Below are positions 1 to 11,537 of a stretch of 64,000 nucleotides of DNA, in pieces (the first letter of the stretch is position 1; every line of letters starts with the position of its first letter). Source of the DNA: Pampus argenteus. Its lineage: Eukaryota; Chordata; Actinopteri; Scombriformes; Stromateidae. The position numbers and the translations under genes were made by a program. Under the pieces are notes generated by a model, which was not told the DNA's origin, ran no database searches, and saw only the letters and a list, made by a program, of their open reading frames with translations. The stretch is taken from NCBI GenBank assembly GCA_036937835.1, contig CM072870.1, positions 17,021,501 through 17,085,500 of the forward strand. The letters are read 5' to 3'.

Positions 1-108
1 TTCCTTTATTTGTTCTCAAAGACAACATCCATCTCAGGGCTGGTTTGTTCTGTCTCACATTATGGACAGATGAGTAGCACATGAGCACCCCTGCAAATGT
101 GCTCCTAC

Positions 109-3100
109 CTTTCCCGAGCCCGGCGGACCCCCTCTCTCTCCACCAGGTCCAGGCTGTCTCTTAGGCCAGCCGTGTCACTCAAGAGGACAGGGAAGCCACC
201 AATATCCAGTGCCGTCTCCACTACATCCCTGGTGGTCCCAGCAATGGGAGACACAATGGCTGCAGGTCTCTGGCCTGGATTTAAAAAGATTAAAGGATAA
301 GGCTGGTATTAGTCTATATTATTAGTCCAATCAAAAGTGAGGTCGAAGTTGCAAAATTAATTAATCCCTAAAAAGCTTGTGTAAACATCTCAAAAATTAA
401 ATTTTTCTAATTTTTTAAGGTTTTCCTACGTCAAATAACACTGCTAACTCATTATTCTTTGTCAGTGCAGACTGGGCAAGCTCAGGCCATCGGGAAGACT
501 AATCAAAAGGGGAAATGATAACAGGATTTCATCGTAAGTCTGATAAATACTCTTATTATTCTTATAGGAAGCTCTGAAGGGCCCCTGCCAAGTCTCCACT
601 CAGAGTAGTTTATATAAGATGATTCTAAATGATTTCAGGATACAATATTCCAAACAAATATAACCTTACAGCATAAACAACAGGTGTTTTAGAGTGACAC
701 TGTCAAGGAGTGAGAACATTACGTGTTATAAAGTATAGTGTTTACTTCTATATTTATATACATATTTTATTATTAACTGTCATTACTACATTATCAACTA
801 TAAATTATTGCAGATTGTAATCACTAAGATTACATTCCTACATTACATTACATCCTACTCCTACATTAAAATAATATGCATCACTTTCCAATTCTTTAGA
901 TTAAAAGGTAATAAAATAGGGTTTGCAAACTCATTTATCTGATGAAAGCTGCAAGATGTGGTTGAAAGCACCAGCTAATAAGTGGACCTTGGGTTAACTT
1001 TATTTTGTCAAAATACTACTCCGAAGGTCAGAAAATTCATCAACTCAACTTTGGTGAAACTTACTTTTATTTTAGGGAAAGAAGAAAAAGTTAAAGAAAT
1101 TTAAACCAAATCCTGGTTGTTGAGTGTATAAATCTACAACACGGAAACCTCGTGTCAACGTTCACGCTGCCTGATTTCAAAGTCTGACTACTGCTTGTAT
1201 TACTGATTCTAACTTCTTCTACTTCAAGTCATGACTAACAGCAACATGATTCAACAATGCATCTACTTTTATACGATAGTACCTCACATTTTAATCTTAA
1301 TCCCTTCACGGTGTGTGTGTTTGTGTGTGTGTGTCGGGGTCTTTGGTTCTCTTACAGAGTGTGTTAAGGAGGCTACTCTTCCCTGCATTAGTGGCTCCAG
1401 CAATGACCACCTGGACTCCGCTGCGTAGCCGCTCACCCCTCCTCTCATCCTTTAGATGTTGCTCCATCTCTGTCTGCAGATCGTTCAATGATCCGTCCAC
1501 TGTGGCGGTGAGAGGGAGAGAGAGAGACAGAGGAGGGAACAGGACATGACGAAGGTTTATGTTTAACTTTACTTTAGTGACCTTGTAAAAGGAATTTTTG
1601 TCCTTTGAAGGAAAAAAGGCCTGTCCCGTGTCTGGCATCTTTCGTCTGGACAAAAAATAGGTCATGGCCTTTCTCTTTCTGCATAAGACTGATGGGGAAG
1701 ATTCTTTTTTTACAATATGATGAATCAACATGCGTCATTTTTCTTACAGTGCAAAACGTTGATTTCTTGAGAACCAGAATCAAGCTCATTAATCCACCGA
1801 GCTTGAAATAACCTTGGATAAAACCCAGCGATAGAAACTTCAGGTACAATATAAACATTTAGTTTCCTGTCATTTGATTTGCTTGTTTGCAGGTGGCAAT
1901 GGAAAGTTTTTTTTTTTCTATTTTTGGAAACAAGTCTATTATTATTTACAGCTCGCCCTCGAGGCGTAAACCAGCATTCCATGCCACCAAACCAAACAAT
2001 AGTTCCCAGGCTTTATTGTGTCAAAACTTCACAACATCTGAGGCCTCTGAAAAGCGGGGGACATCCCTCACACATACAAATACACACACACACTCACCTT
2101 CGCTGTGAGCATGGGAAACCTGTGCATAAAGAGAACAGTTGGGCTGCACACATAGCTGCTGACAGTACTATTCCTGTGAGTGGCGTGGCAGGTTGGCTTT
2201 GAAGGCAAGACGAATGCCTCTACTGTCCCCATGGCCTTCTATCCACACTTCCTAAGAGGAAACTGTTTTTTGAGCAGTTTGATGTCTAAGACTTCTCCTT
2301 ACACTGCAGCAAACTCACACGATGGCAGGTTGAAGATCCAAACAGGAAAACCAGCCTGTCTCCCCTCTCTTTAGAGAGAAATAGAGCCTCATACCCCCCC
2401 TCTAAAGCCCCAGGGATGACTTCTGTGATTTTCTGTGGCACAGAGGACAAAGGGCATAAATACCTTGGTTTAAGACCCCATCCTCAATGAGCTCATCCTC
2501 ACTGAAGTCTATGAAGGCCTCCACATGGGCAAGACACTGTGAGACAGCACAAAACAGAAAGAGAAGGGAAAATGATGAAATGCAGGTTGTCTTAAATCAC
2601 TTAATTAACACACTCAAATCAATCTTAAAATAAATACCCACATGTACATTGAAAGCATTATTAACCACCTAAATAGTTCCTTTCCTTTATTTCGAGCCCA
2701 AAAAGATCCATTTTTAAATCAGTTTTGCTGTAAGACAGCTAGAAAACCCAAACAAAACTCAAAGTCTTGCTCTGTGCGAAAATGCTGCAGAAGTCTGACT
2801 TAAGACATATTTTATAAGATACCCACTTAAAAGTCTTTTTAGAGTGAAATTCCTGCTGAGGCACAGCAGAGAGACAGTAACACAGAAAGGAAATTTGTAC
2901 TAAAAACACTGTAACTCTGTAACTGTATGATACAAGATAGATAAGATAAGAAGATAAGATTTGTCAAACCTAGACTTCTAAAACCTTTTTAGTAAGTGTT
3001 CAAAGTGTGTGTGACACACTCCATACATGTATATCTAATATTAGACACTACGGTAAATTTAAAAAGTCAAATGGCTTCCTCTGATCTTTATCTAAGACTA

Positions 3101-6100
3101 ACCTTAAATCAGGTTAATTATTGTTACCATTTAATGTGATTGGCACATTTTTGAGATTAATTTTAATCCAGAGTCCAGAGGGAGAAGAGCTATTGTATTT
3201 CCACCACAGCAGTGATCAGTATCTTGATTGACAATCCAGAACATACACACAACAGGAGTATAGCTGCACAAAAACAGGAAGTATCATATTCAGATTCCCA
3301 TACTTTAATCCATTCACAAAAGTGGGAAGCCAGCGGTTTAAAAAGCTGCATTGTTTGGACGTCAAATTAGTGTTTAACACAAAGCATCATACAGATGGTA
3401 TAGTTCTGATTAACTGAATTTCCGGAAAGCTTTGTCCAAAATAAATGCACCTTTGACTTTATTCTAGGAACACTCCTAAGAGAGCTATAGACAAGCAGCT
3501 CAACAAAGTTTCTCAAGGGAGAACATCTGGACATAATCAGACCTGGTGCCAAAGTATCACCAACTCACTGATCTATATTCTTCAAAACATTTTACAGAAG
3601 AGAAGTGTTTCATGGCTCGCAGCCATGAAACTGAAGAGTTCACCTGCGTTCAGTGACCTGCTTTTCTGAAGTGTCTCAACACGCTGTGAAAAGAAAAATC
3701 TCTCAGAAATCAGACGGACCACCATCATATCATTGTATTAAGCACAGTAGCTTATTATCTGTAAGTCTCTTTAATGAATGTGACACCTTATACAAGATAT
3801 TTTCAACTTCAAACAACTTGCATGCAGAAACTAGACACAAAATCCAAACATGTCTTTGAATAGCTGCAATCTGAAAAAATTTTGCTATTTTCTCTCCTGG
3901 AAAAGTTCAAGTTAAACTGCATGAAGTTTCTGAACTTCTTTAACAGGTAGCTAAAGTATCAGGGGGAGCAGAATAATCCTTAAATAGTACGACGCACTAC
4001 AAGCTTTTGACAACAGTCACTAACCCCTGTACTAATGTGAATTTAACAGTTGAAATGATGTTTCCTCCACTCTAATTTATCTTGTATCTGTTATTCAAGA
4101 GTGGTACATATACAGTATACAGGATACCGTTTAGATAAGAAAGACAATACTGCTGCACAGAATATATTCATGTGTTGATTGCGTGCCTGCCTTGAGTGAC
4201 AGACGCACAACAGCTGTGCTTTGCATTAAACCGTTTAATCCTTCCAAAACAATGCAATGCCAGCTGTTCAGAAGAAACAACATTAAATGGGTGTCACTCG
4301 AGTGATGGTGGAACAGTGCATAAATTGCTTTCCTCAGGAAAGTGCAAATTAACAAGATTTCTGACTGTCAGCAGCTTTGACTCGGTTCTGATGCCAAGAC
4401 AGAGCAGAATTACAAAGAATAACACTTAATTCTGTGTAATCATCACGTCAGCGTGCTGACCAGAGGAAGCGTGGTCACTGACCTTATCCTTTCAGCCACA
4501 TCAGTTATCACATAATAGTAACAACAATGACAACAACATATTAACAAAAAAATAAATAAATAAAAAAAGAGTAGTCTTTCAGTAGATTAACACATGAATC
4601 AGAAATTATGGTTGTCCAAAAAATGTGCTCTCATCTGCTTGGAAATATATTATTTTTATTCACGTTTACTGGAATTAATGGATCAACTAAATGGTTTCCT
4701 CTTTTAATATTGAGAATTGATAATGATATATTAATATACCAGCCAAAATAAGCATCAGAATCAGTATTAGGTTCTATTTTATTTCTTTTCTTCCTTCGAA
4801 TGTGTTTCCCTGTGTTTTTGTCACTGTTTTTCCAGTTCTAAATATGATGCAAAATAAATATCTTCATCAGATACTGATAATAGAGAGACGAAACAATCCC
4901 CAGCCACACTTAAAACAAGGACTCTGCATAAAACGCCTCATAAAACGGATCATAAAAATGAGTATTAGGAGTCTAAGTATTAGAACAGACACACATACAC
5001 AACAGTCACGTACTACAGTGAAAAATGAAAACAGGAAGCTTAAGATTCCCATTAGTTAATCCATCAACGGTCTGCTACAAAAGCTGCTGTGAAAAAAAAA
5101 AAAAAGAAAACAGACAGCATTGTGTTGGTTGTGAAACTACTGAGGCCTGACCTACAGCACAGTACACAGCACACAGAACAGTGTTTTCGGAGAAATGTCA
5201 GACATCATGAACATGGACAAATTCTCTCCAAGGAGAACTCCGGGAGTTACCACACTGGTTGTTTTCAAGAGGCATTACCAAAGAATGTGGCTGCATGTGT
5301 CCACCTGTCAGTTCAAAGAACATATCTAGGATATTATGAGTTCAGCAGATTATGAGTCAAGACCAGGTCCAAAGGTGGTCGAGATGAAAGAAAGTCTGAT
5401 TCCGAATGTAACATCCAGCTAATCACAGTGTCTACGGGAGAGATAAAATCACAACATCTGTAGTGCTGGGGAATTTAGTATCATAATATCAAGTAAAAAA
5501 AGCAATTAGACACTGTAACATCAGAGACTAAAACAAAACCACAATTTCAGAAAAATGCTCAAGACATGAGTTGAAGCCAGACTTGAGAAATACAACTTCG
5601 GTTCCTGCCACATATATAGTACTACACCTTTACCTTTAAAGCTCCACTCTTAATGAAAACATTTATCTGTTTGAATTTCTATCTATTTACTATGGAGGAA
5701 ACCACTTTCTACACCACCAGCATCTACAGGACGACCTACCCGTTTCAGTTTGTGAGTCCAGTCCTGATAGAGGCGTCCAAGTTCTCCTGACATCTGCCGG
5801 AGGGCCTGCCTCCTCTGGGCCTCTGTCTCAGCATGAATCAGATCCCCAAGGCCCTCCACCTCCAAGGAGCATTATGAAAATGTATATTTTATTTATAAAA
5901 CTAGATATTATTATATTTTATTTATAAAACTAGATATTAAAATACTGTCTTTGTTATGACTTGTGTTATTGCACGATTCCACCAAAAATGTTATTTACAG
6001 AATCAGTTATATGGTTAATAACGTGTGCTAATAACCTGTATGCTGCTGTGTGTATGATGTATGCTACTCATTATACTGTCATATTCATTACTGGGATAAG

Positions 6101-6496
6101 AGATCAGCTTCAGGTTCACAGCTGCATTTATGCATAAATGTTTACCAACTCAATGAAAGAAACATACAAAGGGCAAAATATGTTTAAAAAATTCGATGTT
6201 GACATTATATATACACTTGGAATTCCTATTTATACCTGACCTTGTTTATTTTACGTTCACTGCGTATAATTACTCAAAAATGTGATACAAATCGGCAGAT
6301 GTGTTTTTACATGTTCTTCTTGACCTACCTCAGTCAGGCCAAGTTTCCCCGCTTGAAAGGCCCTCCGCGTGAACTCCCCAGCTTCAGCAGGCCTCATGCC
6401 AGGCACGCTTCCTGAGAAACAAACACACAGCATACAAACATGAAAAAAATGCATGAGCCGCAAACAGACACACACACACACGCACGCACACGCACG

Positions 6497-6534
<38 letters not shown>

Positions 6535-8992
6535 AAAGAGGATCAAACACAGAGTCAATGTGTCACTCAGGGTTCACTTGGAACATAAACAGACAACTGT
6601 TCAGGTTAAAGAGGTTACGACTTCATCATCAACCATTTTTCAAATCTTATCAAGAGATAACAGTAAGCACCACAACCAACCAACCAACAGGATTACAATC
6701 TGTTTAACAAGGTGACTGGTTATTATCCTCCCAAAAATGTAATTACCTTTCATTCAGTTTTAAAGGATTATTCAAAAAAGTCTTATACAAGCACTGTAAT
6801 GTTTTTTCTTTGTTTTTTTAATCTCACTATTCATGATTAAGTATAACATTATATTAACTGCTGACAACCTTTCATTATACAATACTGCCCTCTAGACAGC
6901 AAGTGTGAAAACTGCAGTATAAAATATCAAGGTGGGATTATCATGCCTGTCACGGCTCATATTATAAGCATCTTAGAAATAGGAATATGTGTCAGTTTTC
7001 CTTTTTAAGTCACACTAATGGATAGTCACATGACTCAACCAGATACTGTGTTTAGAATATTTATGCAGACTTGAAGCTTGAGGAGTCAAGGCTGTGAAGA
7101 CAGAAATATAAAAAAAAATGACAACATGACTATATGTGTGAGTTATAGTACATTATATCAAGCTTTATAACATATTTATCCTATTTATAATGCCACGTGG
7201 AAGTTACCTAGAGCCTGTAAGACACCAGTAATGACAGCGGGACCGCCATGGATGTGGAACTCTACGCTGTCCTCGCCTGTGAAACTGTGAGGAGCTGATG
7301 ACATGAACACAAGAGAAACAACAGGCTGAATTTTCTTTAGTCATTTAAATATGTAAAAGGTGAAAAATACAAGAAATACTTTCATGTTTACTAGGGTGAA
7401 GACTTAATACTGTGGTCATGTAAAACGTAAAAGCTCTGGCTCATAGGGCTTCAACGGGCAGTGCAAGATGATTGATCTAAGTATTCTAAACATGGGTGAT
7501 GGAAACTAATTAATTTATTGATTTTAGCAACTATGCTGTTCTGACATCACCTTAGACCAAAGGATTTTAATCACTGCTGAAAAAATGAGTCCATTAATCA
7601 ATAAATTAAGAAAAGAAAATTGAAAATTCTTCAATTCTGATGATCATTAATCATGTTGATCATTTATGCAAAAATGCCAAACATTTCAACTCCAGTTGAT
7701 CAGATATGCGGATTTGCAGGTTCATATTACAAATTTGATTTGTGTTTTGAAATGCTGTTTGGACAAAACAAACACAAATCTTAAAACATCACCTTGATCT
7801 CCTAGAAATTCTAATTCTTAACTATTTTCTGCCATTTTAGAAATCAAACAATGAATCGTAAAAAAATAAATGATGGTTAAAAATCCACTCGCAGATACTT
7901 GAAAGCTGCTTGAACATCTATGTATATCCTTAACACATGGATATGCATGTAATGAAATGAAATGTGTGTGTGTGGTCCAGGTGAGCACACCTGGGAACCA
8001 GAGGACAAGTCCACGGTCCAGCACTTCTTTAGATCGGGGGTCTGTGATGCTCCGTAACAGGGCGGTGCGTGGAGAAGGCAGATTGTGTGTAAGCCCAGCC
8101 ATGCACCTCAGGGCAATAACTGAGGCGGGACCACTGACCCGTACCACAGCCACCCCACACCTGCCGTGGCCTGATGACAACGCATAGATGGTGTCAGCAT
8201 CCGCCAGTCCAGCTGGGACTCCATCACAGGTGCACAGGTTTCTGCTAAGTGGAGTCCCTCTGCTGGACAAAAGAAAATGGTTAGACACACTATAATCTCT
8301 AATTATATATTGGAGTATTTAATATGTTAGTAATTTATCTTATAGGCGAGTCAAGTAACCGAGTACATTTACTTAAGTACACAAGTACTGTGCTTAAGAA
8401 CAATTCCACATTTCAGAGAAAATATTGTACTTTCTAGTCCACTACATTTATTGGAAAGCTTTAGTTACTTAGATGAAGATATGACACAGTTAGATTCGTT
8501 TTTTCTACTTTTCTCTCCTATTAAGCATAGAAAGACCCTTCAGATTTATCTGGTGACCCTTTGGAGGGGCTTGAACCCTAGGTTGGGAACCACTGGATTA
8601 AACTAACTGCATATAAAGTAGTTCAAACTAGCTCCACCTCCAGCAGCTACAACAGTAACATGCTGCTTATACACTGATGTTTCAGTATTAATAATCTAAT
8701 GATGTCATATATAATAATATACAAAAGGCACCAAACCCCTACTTTTACTTTAAACCTTTAAGTACATTTTGCTGCCAATACTTATACACTTTTACCTCAG
8801 CAGGATTTTTCATGCCGGGCTTTTACTTTTACTTGTACTTGTCTTCCACTACTGTCTACTACATGGAAAAAGTCAAACGGGGTAATTTCAGAAATAGTGG
8901 TTAGCAAACAGAAACGTAGCTACAAACCTTGTCCTAAGTGTATGGACAGCAACTCTCCATATCCCACGATATATGGACGGCAGTGACAGCAT
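109..8992 (-). CDS. gtpbp3: GTPBP3, mitochondrial tRNA-modification GTPase (MnmE family), 3' end outside window
   Basis: Coding exons, 5' to 3' on the minus strand: 8992-8928, 8262-7991, 7294-7208, 6411-6329, 5859-5740, 2536-2464, 1499-1356, 274-109. All junctions are GT-AG and the phases agree, giving 336 codons so far; the human protein has 492, so about one third lies left of base 1. Residues 1-22 (MLSLPSIYRGIWRVAVHTLR...) are basic and hydrophobic, like a mitochondrial presequence. The MnmE N-terminal (folate-binding) domain follows, with TIYALSSGHGRCGVAVVRVSG and SFTGEDSVEFHIHGG. The helical region contains DLIHAETEAQRRQALRQ. The G domain shows G1 GATNAGKSS (268-276), G2 GTTRD (294-298) and G3 DTAG (315-318). 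The NKxD motif, C-terminal helices and terminal CxxK-type motif would be off window. The family works with MTO1 to install taurinomethyl groups on the wobble uridine of mitochondrial tRNAs. The start ATG was chosen because it opens the presequence in frame. Divergent from ano8, as in human. Confidence 0.95.
2537..5739. other. gtpbp3 intron 5, no gene seen
   Basis: A 3.2 kb intron between the exons encoding the helical region. Open frames here have no family resemblance, and interrupted A-rich runs occur near 4545-4570 and 5090-5105. I see no conserved RNA gene or coding exon. The 963-base intron 6 (1500-2463) and 1081-base intron 7 (275-1355) are likewise empty, apart from a GT run at 1311-1333 beside the exon 7 donor. 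Confidence 0.6.
6469..6533. repeat. (CA)n microsatellite in gtpbp3 intron 3
   Basis: About 65 bases of CA dinucleotides interrupted by CGCA units at 6481-6500, starting 58 bases upstream of the exon 4 acceptor as read on the minus strand. Confidence 0.95.
8345..8856 (+). repeat. Dispersed fish repeat, copy A (non-autonomous DNA-transposon type), filling gtpbp3 intron 1
   Basis: The left part reads AAGTAACCGAGTACATTTAC and the right end ACTTGTCTTCCACTACTG. These resemble the ends of a very common teleost repeat whose consensus I recall as beginning CAGTGGTGGAAAGTAAC and ending with its inverse. It shares internal blocks with copies B and C, including GGTGACCC...TTGAACCCTAGGTTGGGAACCACTGGA near 8551 and a block around CCTCCAGCAGCTACAACAG near 8637. 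It takes up most of the 665-base first intron. Assignment to a named family was not possible without a repeat library. Confidence 0.7.
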
Positions 8993-9330
8993 AACATAAG
9001 ATACTAATAATATTAAGACCAAACGTTTAGCTAATGTGCGTGTTGTTTCACGTGTGGCAGATTTCAGGACATTGTAAGAATATGTTCTGTCCTTGATAAA
9101 ATCATTATGTTTACCTTTCCCCCCCCCTGTAAGATAATGTCAGAATAACCTGTAAATCCAACGTTGGTTGATTTAAAAAAAAAGAGACAGTTTATTATTC
9201 CCAACTGTTTCTAGACACTGAAGAGGCTAACAAATACACATTAACGTTCCTACCGTTTACATTTACCACCGTAAACGTGTTGCTCCCCCTGTTGATCGTG
9301 ATTGGTTAGCGGTTTCCACAACAGCGCCAG
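8993..9330 (-). promoter_or_regulatory. gtpbp3 5' flank with inverted CCAAT box and overlapping upstream ATG
   Basis: The stretch upstream of the gtpbp3 start carries ATTGG at 9301-9305, which reads CCAAT on the minus strand about 310 bases before the start codon. An out-of-frame ATG (8997-8995) lies five bases upstream of the chosen start. It has a pyrimidine at -3, whereas the chosen ATG has G at -3. There is no TATA box. The transcription start is not visible from sequence alone. Confidence 0.4.
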
Positions 9331-9450
9331 TCTCTTCAGTTCTATTTGTTCAGAAACCTGTCAATCTAAGGTAAGTCCCTCCTACTGTGTTCCATTAAAT
9401 TCGGTCCGTGTAGCTCCCGTTGCCCTTCACAACACTTACATCACTGACCG

Positions 9451-9571
<121 letters not shown>

Positions 9572-11253
9572 TGATAAATTGGTTATTCTTTCTTTAGCTT
9601 GATTTTTTTGTTCATCACTCAGGGATGTCCATTCATTTTATATCAACAAGAGTAGACTACAGTACTGTTGTAGGCTACTTTACTTTGGGCTATGTGTCCC
9701 CAATAAAGTGGACTGTGTATGTTAATTGATCATTTTTTTTAAAACAACATTGTCACCATGTTAACTTTTACAAAATTAAATTGTCACTCAATCTTTTGCT
9801 TTGTGTTGCATAGAATATGTTTTTTGTACCTTGTAAATTATTGGTGTTGTGGTCTATAGTTCTTCATGGCCTTATTATGCATATCACTGAATATAAACAC
9901 AGAGTATAGGCTACATGTGCGTTGGTGTGTGCCCCACTGCAGATCCATGCAGCTGTCAGCCCAGAGGGTGGTGAGTAAGCAGAATTTCTGCTCACAGACA
10001 AGGTACTTCTGAGCTCTGAGCCATATGAGAGGGCGGGCTGCCTGCCTGCATGGCTGCACTGTGGAACACGGCATCCAGGGGGGGCTGGCCAAGGAGATAG
10101 ACTGTGTACGCACCAAAGAGGCACGACCTGAGGCCCGGGGAGCAATCTTTACCCTTGGCTCTCAATAATTTATAGTCTGCTCTGTGTGGTCACAAAGCAT
10201 GACAGCTGCCACCTCACAGCTGTTGAGCAACATCAATGCACAAATATATTTGTCTCTTCTGACCAAAAAGACTATTAATTACCAAACACACACACACACA
10301 CATACAAAACAGGACAATTTATGTGATTCATATTTGCCTGTAGTAGATCATATGACTGAGTCTACATCTCACACCATCAGTGTTTGTTTTGAAGGATGTC
10401 TGTTTGCTTAAGGTGTAGGCTTATTTTGTCTTACATATCAAGGTGAATGTGAACAGACATGACAACATATTTCCCCTGCAAAGTAGGTCTGCATGTTTAT
10501 AGTTTGTTGATGTGGATGGTATGAAATAACTAGATCAAACCATGCTGTGTATGCAAATATGAGCATTATACAACTGATTGAAAAATATATTTTAGTGTGT
10601 GTGTGTGTATAGAGTGTCCAGTGGACTGAAAGACACAACTTATCCCAAGACTGAATGACCCTGAATGTCACTAAAAATTTAATCTATGAAGATATTTTTT
10701 GCATTAATAAATAAATCATAGCCTATTAAATCTTTGAGGACAGGGTATAGTGCAGTCACACTCACAGAGGAGCCTACCTGATGGACTGGATAAACCACCC
10801 GCCTGATAGAAAGCCCTGCTGAGAGGAGTGTTTAAAAAAAAAAAAAAAAAAAAAAGGTAGGTACATAAATATGTTATCATATGTTATGTATTAACAGCAT
10901 GATGGTGATTACATGAATGGGCATGTAAACAAATGTCATCAATGTAATAAAAAAAAGCCTTAATATAGCAAAGCGGATGCTATTTCTTGCATCAATTTGA
11001 AGCCAGGCTGCTGGCACAGGTAACAGTAGGGCAATAAATATAAATTTCATGGTACTATTGGACTATTATGTCCCTAAATTATTCCTTAAAGAGACTTAAA
11101 GTGGATTGTAAGTGGAGTTAATTCGCTAACAGGCGATATAGTCACCTAACCTGACTGTGATATTTATAGATTTCTCTTATAGCATTGCAAATTTGCTTGA
11201 TTTAAGGCTATAAAATCTTCATAAAATGAGGCTACTGTGGTAGTTTGTTCTAG
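9572..11253. other. Intergenic stretch between divergent gtpbp3 and ano8
   Basis: No supportable gene. It contains a short CA run at 10288-10302, an uninterrupted A run at 10834-10855 and otherwise AT-rich unique sequence. An open frame near 9838-10145 is GC-richer than its surroundings but resembles no family I know and has no splice context, so it was not called. Confidence 0.6.
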
Positions 11254-11254
11254 G

Positions 11255-11537
11255 TGTGTGTGTGTCCCAGCCCCCGCCCCCTCTCTTTGTCCCTCCTCTG
11301 TAGTCGGAGGAGGATCTCTCCCCATCTAGCCGCGCATCCTGCTCTAGAGTACCACCAGGATGATCCGCCGCTCCACCGACAACCTTCACTTCACTTTCAC
11401 ACTCGTTTAACCCTTCACTCGGACCTCGCCGGCCGCCGCGCTACACCCATGCTTTGCCCTCCTCTTGAGATGCGATACCACTGCACAGTTTCCCGGAGAA
11501 TATCTTCATCTTCCGTCGCTCCTCGCTGATAGAGAGC
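11255..11537 (+). promoter_or_regulatory. ano8 5' leader in a CpG-rich promoter region, with two short upstream ORFs
   Basis: The sequence from about 11270 to 11720 is clearly GC- and CpG-richer than the AT-rich surroundings, as expected of a CpG-island promoter with first exon. Two upstream ORFs precede the main start: 11360-11410 (16 codons plus stop) and 11449-11529 (26 codons plus stop). Both end before the ano8 ATG at 11538, which has A at -3. The transcription start is not determined, so it is unknown whether both ORFs are in the mRNA. Confidence 0.5.

Noticed and set aside
1306..1731. 141-codon minus-strand frame starting MLIHHIVKKES
   Set aside because: Only the part from residue VDGS onward is gtpbp3 exon 7; the beginning is intron read-through past the acceptor, and the end runs past the donor into a GT repeat.
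6257..6715. Frames rich in Cys-Val or Thr-His across the CA repeat
   Set aside because: Translations of a CA/GT microsatellite.
7818..8288. 156-codon minus-strand frame as a stand-alone gene
   Set aside because: It is gtpbp3 exon 2 (8262-7991) with intron read-through on both sides.
9838..10145. Overlapping minus-strand frames of about 92 codons
   Set aside because: GC-richer than surroundings but no family resemblance, no splice or promoter context.
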